64,000 nt of DNA from Rhodoferax sp. U11-2br (GCF_018619435.1 NZ_JAHFZF010000011.1:62001-126000), one strand, 5' to 3'; positions 43,944 through 54,100 are shown, numbered from the stretch's first letter. Program-made: numbers and translations. Notes: generated from the sequence alone by a model not told the origin.

Positions 43944-44969
43944 CTAAGCAGCCCCGGCCGTGCGTTGGTCCAACAGCAAGCGATGCAATTCGCTGGCAGT
44001 CAGAAAACAGCCACCCAACTCGTGCTGAAAAAACTGTAAGACATCTTTGACCGTTTGCTTGAACTGTCTTAACTCTTGCGCATTTTTGACGTAGGTGGTG
44101 TTGCCAGGCACCAGAGTTGAGCTGTGGTAGGTGACCGTGACAACTTGCTGCCCAACCGTCATCAGCGCACGCAGCAGGCGGGTGAGTTCCTGGGTGGTGT
44201 AACCCTCAGGCGTGAGTCGGATGCGCTCCAACAAACCAAGCCTGGCAACAACTCCTGGCAAATGCAATGCCTTGCCCACTTCGCTGTGCAGCTTGGGGTA
44301 CAAGGCTGGCCCCAACTGGCGCAGCGTGCCGGTAAACCCTGTGGTAACGGGCAGCTCCAGAAGACTGCGGGTAGTGGAACCAAACCAGTAGGGGTGCTCT
44401 GGCAAACCGGTAAAGTCTGGCCCTCCCACGCCACTGAAAGAGGTGTGGGGTACAACGCTTGCATCCACGGTGTAACCCAACTCAAGCAGCGTCTGGGTGG
44501 TGTGCGGTCCTACGCCGTAACGCCCGGCTTTGTACAGGGTGGGCTTGATGCCAAAACTGTGCTCAATCTGCGCAGTTAGCTGCTTGAGTTTTTCACGCTC
44601 AAGCATTGGCGGCAAGTTACCAGGAAAAGAGTTGTTGGCACAAACCTGTTCCCCATGGGGCGGGTTGACCCAAGGGTGCAGGTGAGTGCCAATCTGGCAT
44701 CGACCCGCTTCCAGCAAGCCACTCAATGTGCCAATCGCGCTGGGGGTAGACGCCACCGGCCAATCAACAGCATAGGTTGGCACCATGCCAAAGCTGTCGT
44801 AAACCTCGTCATGTAAGGCTGGCTGGGCACTGATAGATGCTACACCCACGCTCTGGCGGGAGAAGGGTTGGCCCCAGTCAAACTCTTCCTCGGTGTCTAC
44901 CACCACCATCATTACTGGCGGGTGGCCATCTGGCAAGGCTGCCCGGCTGTGGGTGGTTGGGTTGAGCAT
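43944..44969 (-). CDS. Polysaccharide deacetylase-like protein
   Basis: A 341-residue protein with NodB-fold motifs: MVVVDTEEEFDW (metal Asp), GTHLHPW (the HxH pair) and KAGRYGVG. ATG 44969 is chosen because the longer frame from 45110 would start inside the upstream gene. It is distinct from the XrtA-type deacetylase at 19971, lacks the DUF3473 motif, and probably edits a different sugar. It is cytoplasmic by sequence, with no signal peptide seen. Confidence 0.78.
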   Translation of the reverse strand: MLNPTTHSRAALPDGHPPVMMVVVDTEEEFDWGQPFSRQSVGVASISAQPALHDEVYDSFGMVPTYAVDWPVASTPSAIGTLSGLLEAGRCQIGTHLHPWVNPPHGEQVCANNSFPGNLPPMLEREKLKQLTAQIEHSFGIKPTLYKAGRYGVGPHTTQTLLELGYTVDASVVPHTSFSGVGGPDFTGLPEHPYWFGSTTRSLLELPVTTGFTGTLRQLGPALYPKLHSEVGKALHLPGVVARLGLLERIRLTPEGYTTQELTRLLRALMTVGQQVVTVTYHSSTLVPGNTTYVKNAQELRQFKQTVKDVLQFFQHELGGCFLTASELHRLLLDQRTAGAA

Positions 44970-44973
44970 GGAT

Positions 44974-45909
44974 TTAACGCAGAACCACAGCCAGCAGCAA
45001 CCGCGGGAGTAGTGGCAACGTTGCGGTGGGGTTAAAAGGCCCGCCAACGCCTGCCCAACCGTGCCAAAGGCCGAGCTTGGTAGCGTGCAGCAAATCAGCA
45101 CGGCCATCAAACTTACTCAGAGTGACGCGCACGCGCTGTATGTTCCACCAGCAGAGTTTCAAAAATACGGGCATGGGGGTGTATTTCCGCCACATCAGGC
45201 CAGCATTGCGAATGGTGTAGTAATAATAGTGGGGCTTGCGCAAACCAGAGGTGCTGGCATGCCAGATGCTGGCGTCAAACACGGTCACGTTTCTAAAACC
45301 AGCGTGGGTGCTGCGCAAAGAATAGTCGGTGTCTTCGGAATAGGCAAAAAGCGCTTCGTCCAGGCCTCCAATCTGCCGGGCTAGACGGGCAGAGATCAAC
45401 AGCGCCGTGCCCCAAAGGATGACGTTGCCCGGTTCGCTGGCCTGCCACTGCTGGGCTGTGGCTAGGTCAGCGGCCTCTCGCACACCATGCCGCTGCGGGT
45501 TTAACCGGGTGCCCCCGTGCTGTAGCGCGTCCGGCTGGTCCAGATGGTAAATAACGGGGCTAAGTAGACCGATGCCTGCGTCTGCTGTAGCCACTGCCAC
45601 CATCTTCTCCAGACAGTCGGGGGCTACCACTGCGTCGCTGTTAAGCAGCCAGATATAGTCTGCCTGGTGTGCCAGCGCATGATGAATAGCCACATTATTG
45701 CCACCGGCAAAGCCAAGGTTGGTTTGATTCTGAATCAGGGTGATGCCTTTGACATCTCCCAAAACCACACGCGACTGATTAACTGAGCCATTGTCAACCA
45801 CAATAATTTGATAATTTTTGTAGGTTAAGGCTTCAAGAGACTTTAAACATTGCAGGGTGTCATCAAAACTATTCCAATTCAAAATTACAATATAGACCAG
45901 TGGATTCAT
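44974..45909 (-). CDS. Glycosyltransferase family 2 protein (rhamnosyltransferase-like)
   Basis: A 311-residue GT-A enzyme (VYIVILNWNSFDDTLQCLKSL; VVDNGSVNQS; LLNSDAVVAP; SEDTDYSLR). The start and the NSD acidic motif match WbbL/RfbF-like rhamnosyltransferases, though the sugar remains to be shown. It lies directly before the deacetylase gene with 4 bp between stop and start. Confidence 0.88.
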   Translation of the reverse strand: MNPLVYIVILNWNSFDDTLQCLKSLEALTYKNYQIIVVDNGSVNQSRVVLGDVKGITLIQNQTNLGFAGGNNVAIHHALAHQADYIWLLNSDAVVAPDCLEKMVAVATADAGIGLLSPVIYHLDQPDALQHGGTRLNPQRHGVREAADLATAQQWQASEPGNVILWGTALLISARLARQIGGLDEALFAYSEDTDYSLRSTHAGFRNVTVFDASIWHASTSGLRKPHYYYYTIRNAGLMWRKYTPMPVFLKLCWWNIQRVRVTLSKFDGRADLLHATKLGLWHGWAGVGGPFNPTATLPLLPRLLLAVVLR

Positions 45910-45924
45910 AATTGATACTGGTTC

Positions 45925-46800
45925 TTACAAAAAGCGATGGGCTAGCTTCTTGAGCTTGCTGGCAGTCAAAAAGCCTGCTTCTGATGCGGTTAAATAAGAA
46001 TTTTTAGCCAACCATCTGAGCGTACCCGCCGTGTAGGCGGTGTTTGTGCAAGTTTTATACAAATTAACGTCGGAGGGCAAACCATACTGAAATTCACCCG
46101 TGAATTGGTGCAACAAACGCGATGGCACTACATAGTCTTGCCAACGGGTTTTGCTGACATGACCCCAATTGCCAGAGGTTTTGTTGTTGGCCTGACGAAT
46201 ATCTACACGGGTTTGTAACTGCTGGGCCGAGCGGTATTGAAAATGATTAACCAATAGTTTGGCAGGTGCTAGGCGCATTGACGCATGGCGCGACTTCACC
46301 ATATGATCGGTCAAAGGTTGACCGGCGGTATATCTGAATAAGCGTGGTTCACCGTAGTTCACCAAATAGTGAGAACGTTGCTCAATGGCCGGGCGACCAG
46401 GATCAAAAAAAGTAGCGTCGTCTTGCTCGGTCATGTAAAACTGGGCGGACTTTGTCTCAATATAGTTGGCATTAGAGTTTATTGCAATATCTATAAGAGG
46501 TGCAATATTTTCAGCGTAAAGTTCGTCCGCATCCAATATAGCCAACCAATCACCTTCTTGGTATAAATCTGCATGTCTATAGAGTAGCTTATATTTCAGA
46601 TTGTCTGAATATGATTCGCTTTCGACAGCGGCGTGTAACACCAGATCGTTAAACTTGGAGACGATTTGAAAAGTGTGGTCGGTTGAGCCATTGTCATAGA
46701 AGAATATGCCATCAAAACACCCATATTGCCGAATAGACAACAAGGTTTGCTCAATGATGTCAGATTCATTCTTGGCAAGAAGCAAACCGTAGAACTTCAT
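45925..46800 (-). CDS. Glycosyltransferase family 2 protein
   Basis: A 291-residue GT-A enzyme (FYGLLLAKNESDIIEQTLLSI; FYDNGSTDHT; LDADELYAEN). The LDADE motif and later CFDGIFFYDNGSTD order resemble family 2/DUF616-like enzymes in surface polysaccharide loci. Donor and acceptor unknown. It lies in the minus-strand operon between two other GT2 genes. Confidence 0.85.
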   Translation of the reverse strand: MKFYGLLLAKNESDIIEQTLLSIRQYGCFDGIFFYDNGSTDHTFQIVSKFNDLVLHAAVESESYSDNLKYKLLYRHADLYQEGDWLAILDADELYAENIAPLIDIAINSNANYIETKSAQFYMTEQDDATFFDPGRPAIEQRSHYLVNYGEPRLFRYTAGQPLTDHMVKSRHASMRLAPAKLLVNHFQYRSAQQLQTRVDIRQANNKTSGNWGHVSKTRWQDYVVPSRLLHQFTGEFQYGLPSDVNLYKTCTNTAYTAGTLRWLAKNSYLTASEAGFLTASKLKKLAHRFL

Positions 46801-46823
46801 GATTAATTATTCGTATCTGATGT

Positions 46824-47837
46824 TTAGGATGTATAGGTAGCAGTCTGAATGAGCCGTAAACGCCAAGATTGGATGCTGCAATACGTGGTGAACAAAAACC
46901 ACTTGAACGTGAGGTTTGGCCCAAACGCCTCTTTCGCATAATAAGCAGCCTCGGCCCACATTTTAATATCGGCAAGATCCTCAGCAATCTTTTTCAAAGC
47001 ATACCCTTTATGCCGTTTTGCATATATTCGGATGCATTTTTTTTTGGAAAAAATTGCCGCCTTGTCAAAAACCCGTATCTGGTATAAGCGTTTTTCGAGC
47101 ATCGACAGCGCAGTACTCATATTCATACTTTTTGACGGATCAGGTATGTTATGGCGCGAAACAAAGGACGGGTTAAATATGATAATGCTTGCACTGTCAA
47201 CCAAGCGCAGAAATATATCTCTATCACATTCCCAACGAATTCCTTCGTCCATACCCATAATATTTAAATAAAGCTCGCGTCGCACAGCCATACAGTTCAG
47301 ATGACAAAACCCCCAAGTATTCATCAAATTTTCTATTGGGACGATGAAAAAGTTATCAACATCCGGCTTTATTGAATCATTAATTAGTTCTTTTTCAAGC
47401 GATTCAAGCCATATAGGACCAGCTTTTATTTCATCGCGAAAATATGCATTTTGATTGGTAAAATACAAGTCAGCATTTGGATGGTTGACTAATGCCTGAT
47501 TAAATCGTGTCAGGTGGTGTCTATCAGTCCATGTATCATCGTCATCTAGAAAGAGTACATAAGTACCTATTGCTTGATCAACACCAAAATTCAATGAATA
47601 ACTCTGACCATGGCCACGAGGTCGGCGCAAAAGGCGAAACAATTTTATTCTCTTACCAAGAGAACGTTGTGCACGCTCGTAAATAGATTCATATAGCTCT
47701 TTGTATTCGCTGGCAGATCCGTCGTCCACGATGATGATTTCAAAATCATCGAAATCTTGGTCAAGAACCGATAGGAGTGCTGCTTCAAATAAAACAGGTC
47801 TATCACGCGTGGCTAATATTACCGAAAATTTACTCAT
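46824..47837 (-). CDS. Glycosyltransferase family 2 protein
   Basis: A 337-residue GT-A enzyme (KFSVILATRDRPVLFEAALLSVLDQ; IIVDDGSASEY; FLDDDDTWTDRH). The gene is AT-rich compared with its neighbours. Its ATG overlaps the stop of the preceding fusion gene by 8 bp, so the two are translationally coupled. Confidence 0.88.
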   Translation of the reverse strand: MSKFSVILATRDRPVLFEAALLSVLDQDFDDFEIIIVDDGSASEYKELYESIYERAQRSLGKRIKLFRLLRRPRGHGQSYSLNFGVDQAIGTYVLFLDDDDTWTDRHHLTRFNQALVNHPNADLYFTNQNAYFRDEIKAGPIWLESLEKELINDSIKPDVDNFFIVPIENLMNTWGFCHLNCMAVRRELYLNIMGMDEGIRWECDRDIFLRLVDSASIIIFNPSFVSRHNIPDPSKSMNMSTALSMLEKRLYQIRVFDKAAIFSKKKCIRIYAKRHKGYALKKIAEDLADIKMWAEAAYYAKEAFGPNLTFKWFLFTTYCSIQSWRLRLIQTATYTS

Positions 47838-49566
47838 TTCCGCTCTCTAAAATTGAATTTTTAAAATCCAGCAAATACTTATTTATCAATTTGTAGCAAT
47901 CAATAAAATGATCCACCCCCTGGTCTTCTGGATCATTGACTATCTTTAATTGATCGGTTGACTCAAAGCTGCTTAAAAAAACTATCGGGCATTGAAGATC
48001 AGGGAATCGATCGAAGACCGCGTAAAGATTGATGGTGTCAAAAATGATTAATAGCTGTGCGCCAAAAATGATTTCATCAGTTAGACACTGCGATTGATGC
48101 GTGCGCATATCTACGCCCATGGTGGCTGCAGCGGTGATGGCATCACCCGGCGAGCGCCGGGCATTGCGTGGCAGCATGCCGGCGGAGCCAAATTGAATGA
48201 GATGACTTTGTTGGCTAAATAACTGCCGGGCAAGCAGTTGCGCAAATGGACTGCGGCAAATATTGCCCTGGCAGACAAATATGACATTTGCAGGTTGACC
48301 AGTTTTTTGCGTAAAGCTGGTTAATGACTGTATGGCATCAGAGGCGGTAGTCAACTGTTTCAAATACCGTTGTGGGTTGATCGAGTCAAGCCGCTGTTGC
48401 ACTACTTGTTTGAGTTCAACCCAGGCGGGGCGGGGGTCAGACCAGACAAACGCGTCATGATGTTCCCTGCCAATGATGAAGCGTGCGTAACCAGCCAGCC
48501 ATTTAAAGACATAAATGGCTTTTTTGGCGCTAGAGCCGCCAAGTGCCTGGGAGGCCGCGCGCATTTGCCACAAGTCTGCCACCACATTACGTGCATAAAT
48601 GTTGGCACGGTAACTGATGGGGGAAGGGGGTTGGTGGTTAACCAGTAATTGGTAGAGTTGATACGGAAAGTCAACGCCCACCGCAACGGGCAACGGCAAA
48701 GAGCCCCATGGGCGCGCATTGACTTCAAGCAATATCCACGCATCGTTGGTCTCGTTGAGCTTGAACTCAAACATGGCCAAGCCTGTATAGCCCACGGCTT
48801 TCACCATACGGGTGACGGCAGCGAGCCTGGGGGCATCAAGGGGGGCGCTCTTGCGGTAGTAACTGCTGCCGCCCAACTCATGGGCGCGGTGATGCTCAAA
48901 AGCCTGGAGAACCTCACCCTGCTGACAAAGCACGGACACACCAAGTCCCCTGCCAGGGAACATCTCTTCAAAGAAGAAATCGTCAAACCCCTTATCCAGA
49001 CTCAGTATAATGCTATTAAGTTGTGATCGACTATCAATAACCTTGACGCTAGTTCTGATGTATAACTCTGGCCATGAATACGACTTGCGTTGTTTGAAAA
49101 TGATCGGCAAGGCAAGGTCCGCCAACACCGTGTCAGCAGTATCGCCTGTCATAAGTAGCCGCCCTTTGGCCACGGGTACCCCGACCGACGTGGCGAGCTG
49201 ACGAGTGTGGATCTTGTCAAAAAAGGCGTCCAGCGCCTGCTGACTTGGTATTGCAAGCACAGCATGCTGGGGCAATTCATGCTGGTGTTTGTAAAGCGGC
49301 AGCAGGCTGCGCTCTTCACATGGGATGACGATGGCGTATTGGTGTTCAGACAACAGCTTTTGCATGGCATGCAGCCAGTCTGCGCCACCGTCAAGATAGT
49401 ATGGAATGCGATGTGTTTGCGTGATGTAGCGGGAGGTCAACGCTGGTGCGCGCAGGTTATAGGGCGCTGCGTGTACTTCAATACCCTGGCGACCAAGCGA
49501 CCGCACCGTGGCGAGAAAACTCCGGGTGTCGTCGCCAACGACCAGGGCCTTTTTACGCTGGGCCAT
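47830..49566 (-). CDS. ATP-grasp ligase fused to a low-molecular-weight tyrosine phosphatase
   Basis: A 578-residue two-domain protein. Residues about 1-380 are an ATP-grasp carboxylate-amine-ligase-like domain (VVGDDTRSFLATVRSLGRQG; LLEVNARPWGSLPLPVA near 280-296). Residues about 425-570 are a low-molecular-weight protein tyrosine phosphatase with the P-loop C432-QGNIC-R438 and the general-acid motif NDPEDQG (Asp546). Both domains keep their key residues. The ATP-grasp part may add an amino acid to a sugar carboxylate; the phosphatase part could act on the BY-kinase. The fusion is unusual in my experience. Confidence 0.88.
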   Translation of the reverse strand: MAQRKKALVVGDDTRSFLATVRSLGRQGIEVHAAPYNLRAPALTSRYITQTHRIPYYLDGGADWLHAMQKLLSEHQYAIVIPCEERSLLPLYKHQHELPQHAVLAIPSQQALDAFFDKIHTRQLATSVGVPVAKGRLLMTGDTADTVLADLALPIIFKQRKSYSWPELYIRTSVKVIDSRSQLNSIILSLDKGFDDFFFEEMFPGRGLGVSVLCQQGEVLQAFEHHRAHELGGSSYYRKSAPLDAPRLAAVTRMVKAVGYTGLAMFEFKLNETNDAWILLEVNARPWGSLPLPVAVGVDFPYQLYQLLVNHQPPSPISYRANIYARNVVADLWQMRAASQALGGSSAKKAIYVFKWLAGYARFIIGREHHDAFVWSDPRPAWVELKQVVQQRLDSINPQRYLKQLTTASDAIQSLTSFTQKTGQPANVIFVCQGNICRSPFAQLLARQLFSQQSHLIQFGSAGMLPRNARRSPGDAITAAATMGVDMRTHQSQCLTDEIIFGAQLLIIFDTINLYAVFDRFPDLQCPIVFLSSFESTDQLKIVNDPEDQGVDHFIDCYKLINKYLLDFKNSILESGNE

Positions 49567-49567
49567 A

Positions 49568-50464
49568 TCAGGTGGGGCTACGCCGCTGTTTGATCAGGAG
49601 CCACAGCACGTAAGTAGCCCACTTGATAGAGAATCTGGCGGCCAATGCTTGGCGACCCATCAAGTATGCAGATTTCATGGCCTGCTGCTCAACCAGTTTC
49701 AAGCAAACTTTTCGCAATAAATCGCCCTTGCAAGACACGGCCAGCTTGATGATGGCCGTGTGTTTGGCGTTGGCGGTTTTGGCGGGGTGTGGCGCATGGT
49801 GTTGTGCCACCACGGCTGGATTGAAGGCGATAGCTTGGCATTGATCCAGCGCGCGCCAAAAGAAGTCGCTGTTCCCTTCGTAGGTGAGGGTGCTCCAGAA
49901 ACGACCAATCCGCTCAACAACGCTGCGTCGGAGGACGAAGGTGTTGAGTTGAGGGAAACCACCCGCAGCGCACAAATCTTGATGGGTGGCCAAAACCACT
50001 CCATCGAGCAAGGGTTGGCGGTAGCGTGCTGTTTTGCACAGCGAGAGGAGCCAGTCTGGCTGGCCCCATCCATCCCCATGTACGGCTTTTTGATAGCCAA
50101 CATACATATCCAGAGTAGAGCGGCTTTCAAAACTAGCTGATACAGATGCCAGGTAGTCTGGCGTGCACCAAAAATCATCGTCACCACAAAATGCGAGCAA
50201 CTGGCCAGTGGCTTTCTCGATACCTATATTGCGGGCCGATGATAGCCCCACACCGCGCTGCCCGGGTACACCCAAGTAGACGAATTTGAATCGCGCCCCA
50301 AACGTGGCAACAAATTCTTGGTTGCGCTGCCTGGCGGTGTTGCTTGAGCCGTCATCAACCACGATGACTTCAAAGTCTCTGTGAGTTTGCGCTGCAATCG
50401 CCAATAGCGCGCGATGCAGATCGTCAAGCCGATCACGCGTTGGGAGAATTACAGAAATAAGCAT
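49568..50464 (-). CDS. Glycosyltransferase family 2 protein
   Basis: A 298-residue GT-A enzyme (LISVILPTRDRLDDLHRALLAI; VIVVDDGSSNT; AFCGDDDFW). ATG 50464 fits the family start; a longer frame begins at 50494, 7 bp past the upstream stop. It sits between the beta-helix gene and the ATP-grasp fusion gene. Donor unknown. Confidence 0.85.
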   Translation of the reverse strand: MLISVILPTRDRLDDLHRALLAIAAQTHRDFEVIVVDDGSSNTARQRNQEFVATFGARFKFVYLGVPGQRGVGLSSARNIGIEKATGQLLAFCGDDDFWCTPDYLASVSASFESRSTLDMYVGYQKAVHGDGWGQPDWLLSLCKTARYRQPLLDGVVLATHQDLCAAGGFPQLNTFVLRRSVVERIGRFWSTLTYEGNSDFFWRALDQCQAIAFNPAVVAQHHAPHPAKTANAKHTAIIKLAVSCKGDLLRKVCLKLVEQQAMKSAYLMGRQALAARFSIKWATYVLWLLIKQRRSPT

Positions 50465-50503
50465 CGCATGATCATAAAGGCATTCAGAGCGCATTATTAG
50501 ACG

Positions 50504-51886
50504 CTACTGCGTCTGAAGAGCTCCCGGGCGAGTGGGTTTCTGCACCAGCGGCCTAACTTGCAGGGGAGCCAGGTATTCCGCAGCAGGCGCAAGCTCAGGC
50601 AACACTGGAACGGCATATGACCATGCCAGACCTTTAGCACCAAGGCGATAGTCAAGCCGGGACGCTTGCACAAAGGCACTCCAGTCTGTGCGAATGTCAT
50701 TCTGCGTTTGCACGTTTGGCTGACCGTCAAAAACTTTGCCCAAGCCAACCCACAAGTTGTTGATAGACACCAAGCTTTGGGTGCCCGGCGCACTGCGCAC
50801 AAAGGTGCCGCCATAGGGATGATCGTTCACCAGTGTATTGCTTGCCAGATACAACTGGTTTTCGGGCCAGAGCACGCCTTCTGCCCCGTAGGTAATGATT
50901 GCCGAGTTTTGGGGCGTTACATCTTGCTGAATGATGTTGCCCACCAAGTAGGCAATGCCGCCATTGGGCAGATCAACTTCGTAGCTGGCGCGACCACCGC
51001 TTTCATCAGTAATGCGGTTGTAATAGATGTGATTGTTTTGCGCACGGCTTTTAATGCCATGACCGACGTTGACGTGATGAAAATAGCTGCCGGTGATTTT
51101 GAGGCTGCGCATTTTGCCCACATACAGGTTGTGGCTGTAGCCATCGCCATAGCCGTTATAAGCAAATTCGCTGCTTTCTATGACTAACGAATCTGCGCTG
51201 TCAGTTGTCAACAAACCGGTGTCATTTCCGTAAAACAAGCAGTTTTTTACAAACAAAGTCCCGCCCTCAAACCGGATGCCTGCACCGTTGTGGTCATAGA
51301 CGTGGGCACCAACAAACTCGATGTTTTCAACATAAAAATCGCCGTCTTGAATGACCCAGATGCCTTTCCCTTGGGCGCTTTTGCCTTCAGCATAGATACG
51401 CGCTTTGCCTCCACGGGCGCGGATGGTGAGCTTTTTCTGGCGCCAGATGGCAACGTCGCCATAGTATTCACCCGCTTGGATCTCGACGATGTCACCGTCT
51501 TTGGCGAACTTAGCTGCCGATTCGATGGTTCGCAGGTCCTCATAGGGCCCAACCCGCAACACTCGCCGGATGTCGGCCGGATCAAGGTCTTGCTTATCGT
51601 CTGTTTTGTTCATGACTACCGGTGACAGCCGGGGCACCACAAAGGGGATTTTGAGTAGGGTTTGGCGAGAAGGCTGGTCAAGCACATCACGCACCACGCC
51701 CAAGATGGGCAAGGCCACCCATTCCAGCTTGTTGTGGCCTTGCAGACGGCGTTCGATGTAATCCATCAGCTCGCCGGGGGTTTTACCGATTTGGGCGTAG
51801 GCATAACATGCACCAACAAAGCCAGCAACAACGAGTGAGCTGGCAAGAGCTATCAGGACGATGATTGGTTTATTGATGTGTGCCAC
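50504..51886 (-). CDS. Right-handed beta-helix repeat protein
   Basis: A 460-residue protein with an N-terminal membrane anchor or signal segment (PIIVLIALASSLVVAGFVGACY, residues about 7-28) and repeated beta-helix rungs (residues about 110-390, with IESSEF, ITGSYF, LIGN-type turns) of the pectate-lyase/NosD type. Such folds act as polysaccharide lyases, epimerases or glycan-binding proteins. No lyase active site could be confirmed. It is the first gene of the minus-strand operon, so it may process or bind the polymer. Confidence 0.75.
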   Translation of the reverse strand: MAHINKPIIVLIALASSLVVAGFVGACYAYAQIGKTPGELMDYIERRLQGHNKLEWVALPILGVVRDVLDQPSRQTLLKIPFVVPRLSPVVMNKTDDKQDLDPADIRRVLRVGPYEDLRTIESAAKFAKDGDIVEIQAGEYYGDVAIWRQKKLTIRARGGKARIYAEGKSAQGKGIWVIQDGDFYVENIEFVGAHVYDHNGAGIRFEGGTLFVKNCLFYGNDTGLLTTDSADSLVIESSEFAYNGYGDGYSHNLYVGKMRSLKITGSYFHHVNVGHGIKSRAQNNHIYYNRITDESGGRASYEVDLPNGGIAYLVGNIIQQDVTPQNSAIITYGAEGVLWPENQLYLASNTLVNDHPYGGTFVRSAPGTQSLVSINNLWVGLGKVFDGQPNVQTQNDIRTDWSAFVQASRLDYRLGAKGLAWSYAVPVLPELAPAAEYLAPLQVRPLVQKPTRPGALQTQ

Positions 51887-52076
51887 GTTGGCATTATGAA
51901 TGGAGGGTAAGGCAGATAACGCAAGAGAACGCTGATGCCACCACTACAGCACAATTGTCATGAAGGCAGTAAATCACCATTAGCCCCGCGAATGTTCCCC
52001 TGAAATGCCTGATCTTTGTTCCATTCACAAACAGCTTGTTACACACTGTGCGCTTTCCTAACCCCCGGAGCATGCC

Positions 52077-53189
52077 ATGCTGATCGGACTGCCCAAAGAA
52101 ATCAAGAACCACGAGTACCGCGTCGGTCTGACACCGGCCAGCGTGCGAGAGCTCACCAGCCATGGCCACCAGCTGCTGGTGCAGTCCGGTGCCGGCGCCG
52201 CCATTGGCCTGAGCGACGCACAGTACCAGACGGCTGGCGCCACCTTGGTGACCACCGCCGCTGAAGTGTTTGCCACTGCCGACATGATTGTCAAGGTCAA
52301 AGAACCCCAGCCCGCTGAATGCGCTTGGCTGCGCCCCGGGCAGATTCTTTACACCTACCTGCACCTGGCCCCAGACCCGGACCAGACCGCCGCGCTGGTG
52401 AAATCAGGCGCGGTGTGTATCGCCTACGAAACTATCACTGGCCCCAGTGGAGGCCTGCCGCTGCTGGCACCGATGAGCGAGGTGGCCGGTCGCATGGCGA
52501 TTCAGGCCGGTGCCGCGCATCTGGAAAAGAGCAAAGGCGGCATGGGCATCCTGCTGGGAGGTGTGCCAGGTGTCCCAGCGGGGCATGTGGTGATCTTGGG
52601 TGCAGGGGTGGTGGGCACCCATGCGCTGCAGATGGCTGTGGGCATGGGCGCCCGCGTGACCGTGCTGGACAAGAATGTGGACCGCCTGCGAGCGCTGGAC
52701 CTGGTGTTTGGCAACCGCATTCACACCGTGTACTCCAACGCCCAAAGCGTGGAAGACGCTGTGCTGGATGCCGACCTGGTGGTAGGTGGTGTGCTGATCC
52801 CTGGTGCAGCGGCACCCAAGCTGGTCACGCGCAACATGATCAGCCGCATGAAAAATGGCGCGGTGGCGGTGGATGTGGCCATTGACCAGGGCGGCTGCTT
52901 CGAGACCAGCCGCGCCACCACCCATGCCGAGCCAACCTATTTGGTGGGCGACGTGGTGCATTACTGCGTGGCCAACATGCCCGGCGCGGTGGCGCGCACC
53001 AGCACCTTTGCACTGAACAACGCCACCATATGCCACGCCGTAGCGCTGGCCGACAAGGGTTGGAAGCAGGCCCTGCGCGACAACCCACACCTAAAGGCTG
53101 GTTTGAATGTTTGTGACGGCAAAATCACCTACGAAGCCGTGGCACGTGACCTGGGGTATAACTACGTCAGCGCCGATACACTGCTATAG
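52077..53189 (+). CDS. ald: Alanine dehydrogenase
   Basis: A 370-residue NAD-dependent L-alanine dehydrogenase ([23 protein letters not shown] start; [26 protein letters not shown]ossmann motif; [16 protein letters not shown]). It interconverts L-alanine and pyruvate plus ammonia. A CGGAG site lies before the ATG. It is a single-gene unit, followed by the dispersed repeat and a strong terminator. It is unrelated to the surrounding polysaccharide genes, and marks a core-metabolism interlude. Confidence 0.95.
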   Translation: MLIGLPKEIKNHEYRVGLTPASVRELTSHGHQLLVQSGAGAAIGLSDAQYQTAGATLVTTAAEVFATADMIVKVKEPQPAECAWLRPGQILYTYLHLAPDPDQTAALVKSGAVCIAYETITGPSGGLPLLAPMSEVAGRMAIQAGAAHLEKSKGGMGILLGGVPGVPAGHVVILGAGVVGTHALQMAVGMGARVTVLDKNVDRLRALDLVFGNRIHTVYSNAQSVEDAVLDADLVVGGVLIPGAAAPKLVTRNMISRMKNGAVAVDVAIDQGGCFETSRATTHAEPTYLVGDVVHYCVANMPGAVARTSTFALNNATICHAVALADKGWKQALRDNPHLKAGLNVCDGKITYEAVARDLGYNYVSADTLL

Positions 53190-53194
53190 ATTAC

Positions 53195-53237
53195 AAAGCT
53201 ATCAGCCCTTTATATATAAGGCCTAGAGGCTGAAAAT
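53195..53237. repeat. Copy 3 of the dispersed palindromic repeat
   Basis: AAAGCTATCAGCCCTT, an AT spacer, and AAGGCCTAGAGGCTG lie just after the alanine dehydrogenase stop. It matches the copies at 3479, 5979 and 63684. Confidence 0.65.
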
Positions 53238-53243
53238 ACATAA

Positions 53244-53271
53244 AAAAAGCACCGCTGATGCGGTGCTTTTT
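53244..53271. terminator. Bidirectional terminator between ald and PEP-CTERM gene 2
   Basis: A perfect 12-bp hairpin, AAAAAGCACCGC, loop TGAT, GCGGTGCTTTTT. With A and T flanks it can terminate both the ald transcript and the convergent PEP-CTERM gene. Confidence 0.9.
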
Positions 53272-53290
53272 GTGCCACAAGGCTGGATGA

Positions 53291-54100
53291 TCAGATTGCT
53301 TTTGACTTGCGGCGACGGGTAGCAACAAAACCTGCCATGGCGACACCCATAAGAGCCAGGGAACCGGGTTCGGGAATCTTGCTGGGTGGTGGCGGGGCTA
53401 CTACATTCCCAGCCACAGACAACACTTTGAAATAGTCGTTGCCAGACCCCAAAGTACCACCTGCGGTCTCTTTAGATGAGCCAAAACCTTCACTGTAAGC
53501 ACTGATCAGCCACCAGCTGGATGAGGTGTTGGTGCTGTTCACGCCCCGCGCACCAGACGTGCTCAGATCCGCATAATTGCCGACCAGCTCCCAGCCCCCG
53601 GAAGACATATTGGTGACGGAGAGACCAGCTGGCGTTGGAGAGGCAGAGGTGCCTACATACCGAAACACACTGATATCGGCATCTCCATTGTTGTTCCAAC
53701 CGATCTTGATGCTGTCCAAATCAATCTTGGCACTACCAAAATTCAGCAAGATCATGTCTGTGTAACCATTGTTGTCAATGGCATGCTGCGGTGTCCCGGA
53801 GTCACTGACAGAACCGTTAGCTTGGACACCCAAACCGCCATCCCATGATGTCAGAGTTGCGGCAGCAAACGTACCGGACGTTCCTGTGGTCGAGTACGCA
53901 GAAACCTTGACACCGGGAGACCCGGCAGTAGACCCCGCCTGCGCGGCACAACCACCGGCTGCTTCGGTAGCGTTGCATTCGTTTGTCGGGTTATTGTCAC
54001 CAAACAACCAGGTTGCACCCGCGAACGCAGAAGAACCAAACGCGGCAGCAGAGGCCAAGGTCAGCGCCTGAACAATTTTCTTGAGAACAACGGTTTTCAT
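53291..54100 (-). CDS. PEP-CTERM sorting-domain protein (exosortase A substrate) 2
   Basis: A 269-residue secreted protein. Residues 1-27 form a signal peptide (ALTLASAAAFGSSAFA). The C-terminus has KIPEPGSLALMG, a hydrophobic helix, then RRRKSKAI, the PEP-CTERM signal cut by exosortase A. The mature part is Gly/Ser/Thr-rich and contains two cysteines near residues 43 and 51. The gene has its own sigma-54-type promoter and terminator. Specific role unknown; a structural matrix component is likely. Confidence 0.9.
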   Translation of the reverse strand: MKTVVLKKIVQALTLASAAAFGSSAFAGATWLFGDNNPTNECNATEAAGGCAAQAGSTAGSPGVKVSAYSTTGTSGTFAAATLTSWDGGLGVQANGSVSDSGTPQHAIDNNGYTDMILLNFGSAKIDLDSIKIGWNNNGDADISVFRYVGTSASPTPAGLSVTNMSSGGWELVGNYADLSTSGARGVNSTNTSSSWWLISAYSEGFGSSKETAGGTLGSGNDYFKVLSVAGNVVAPPPPSKIPEPGSLALMGVAMAGFVATRRRKSKAI

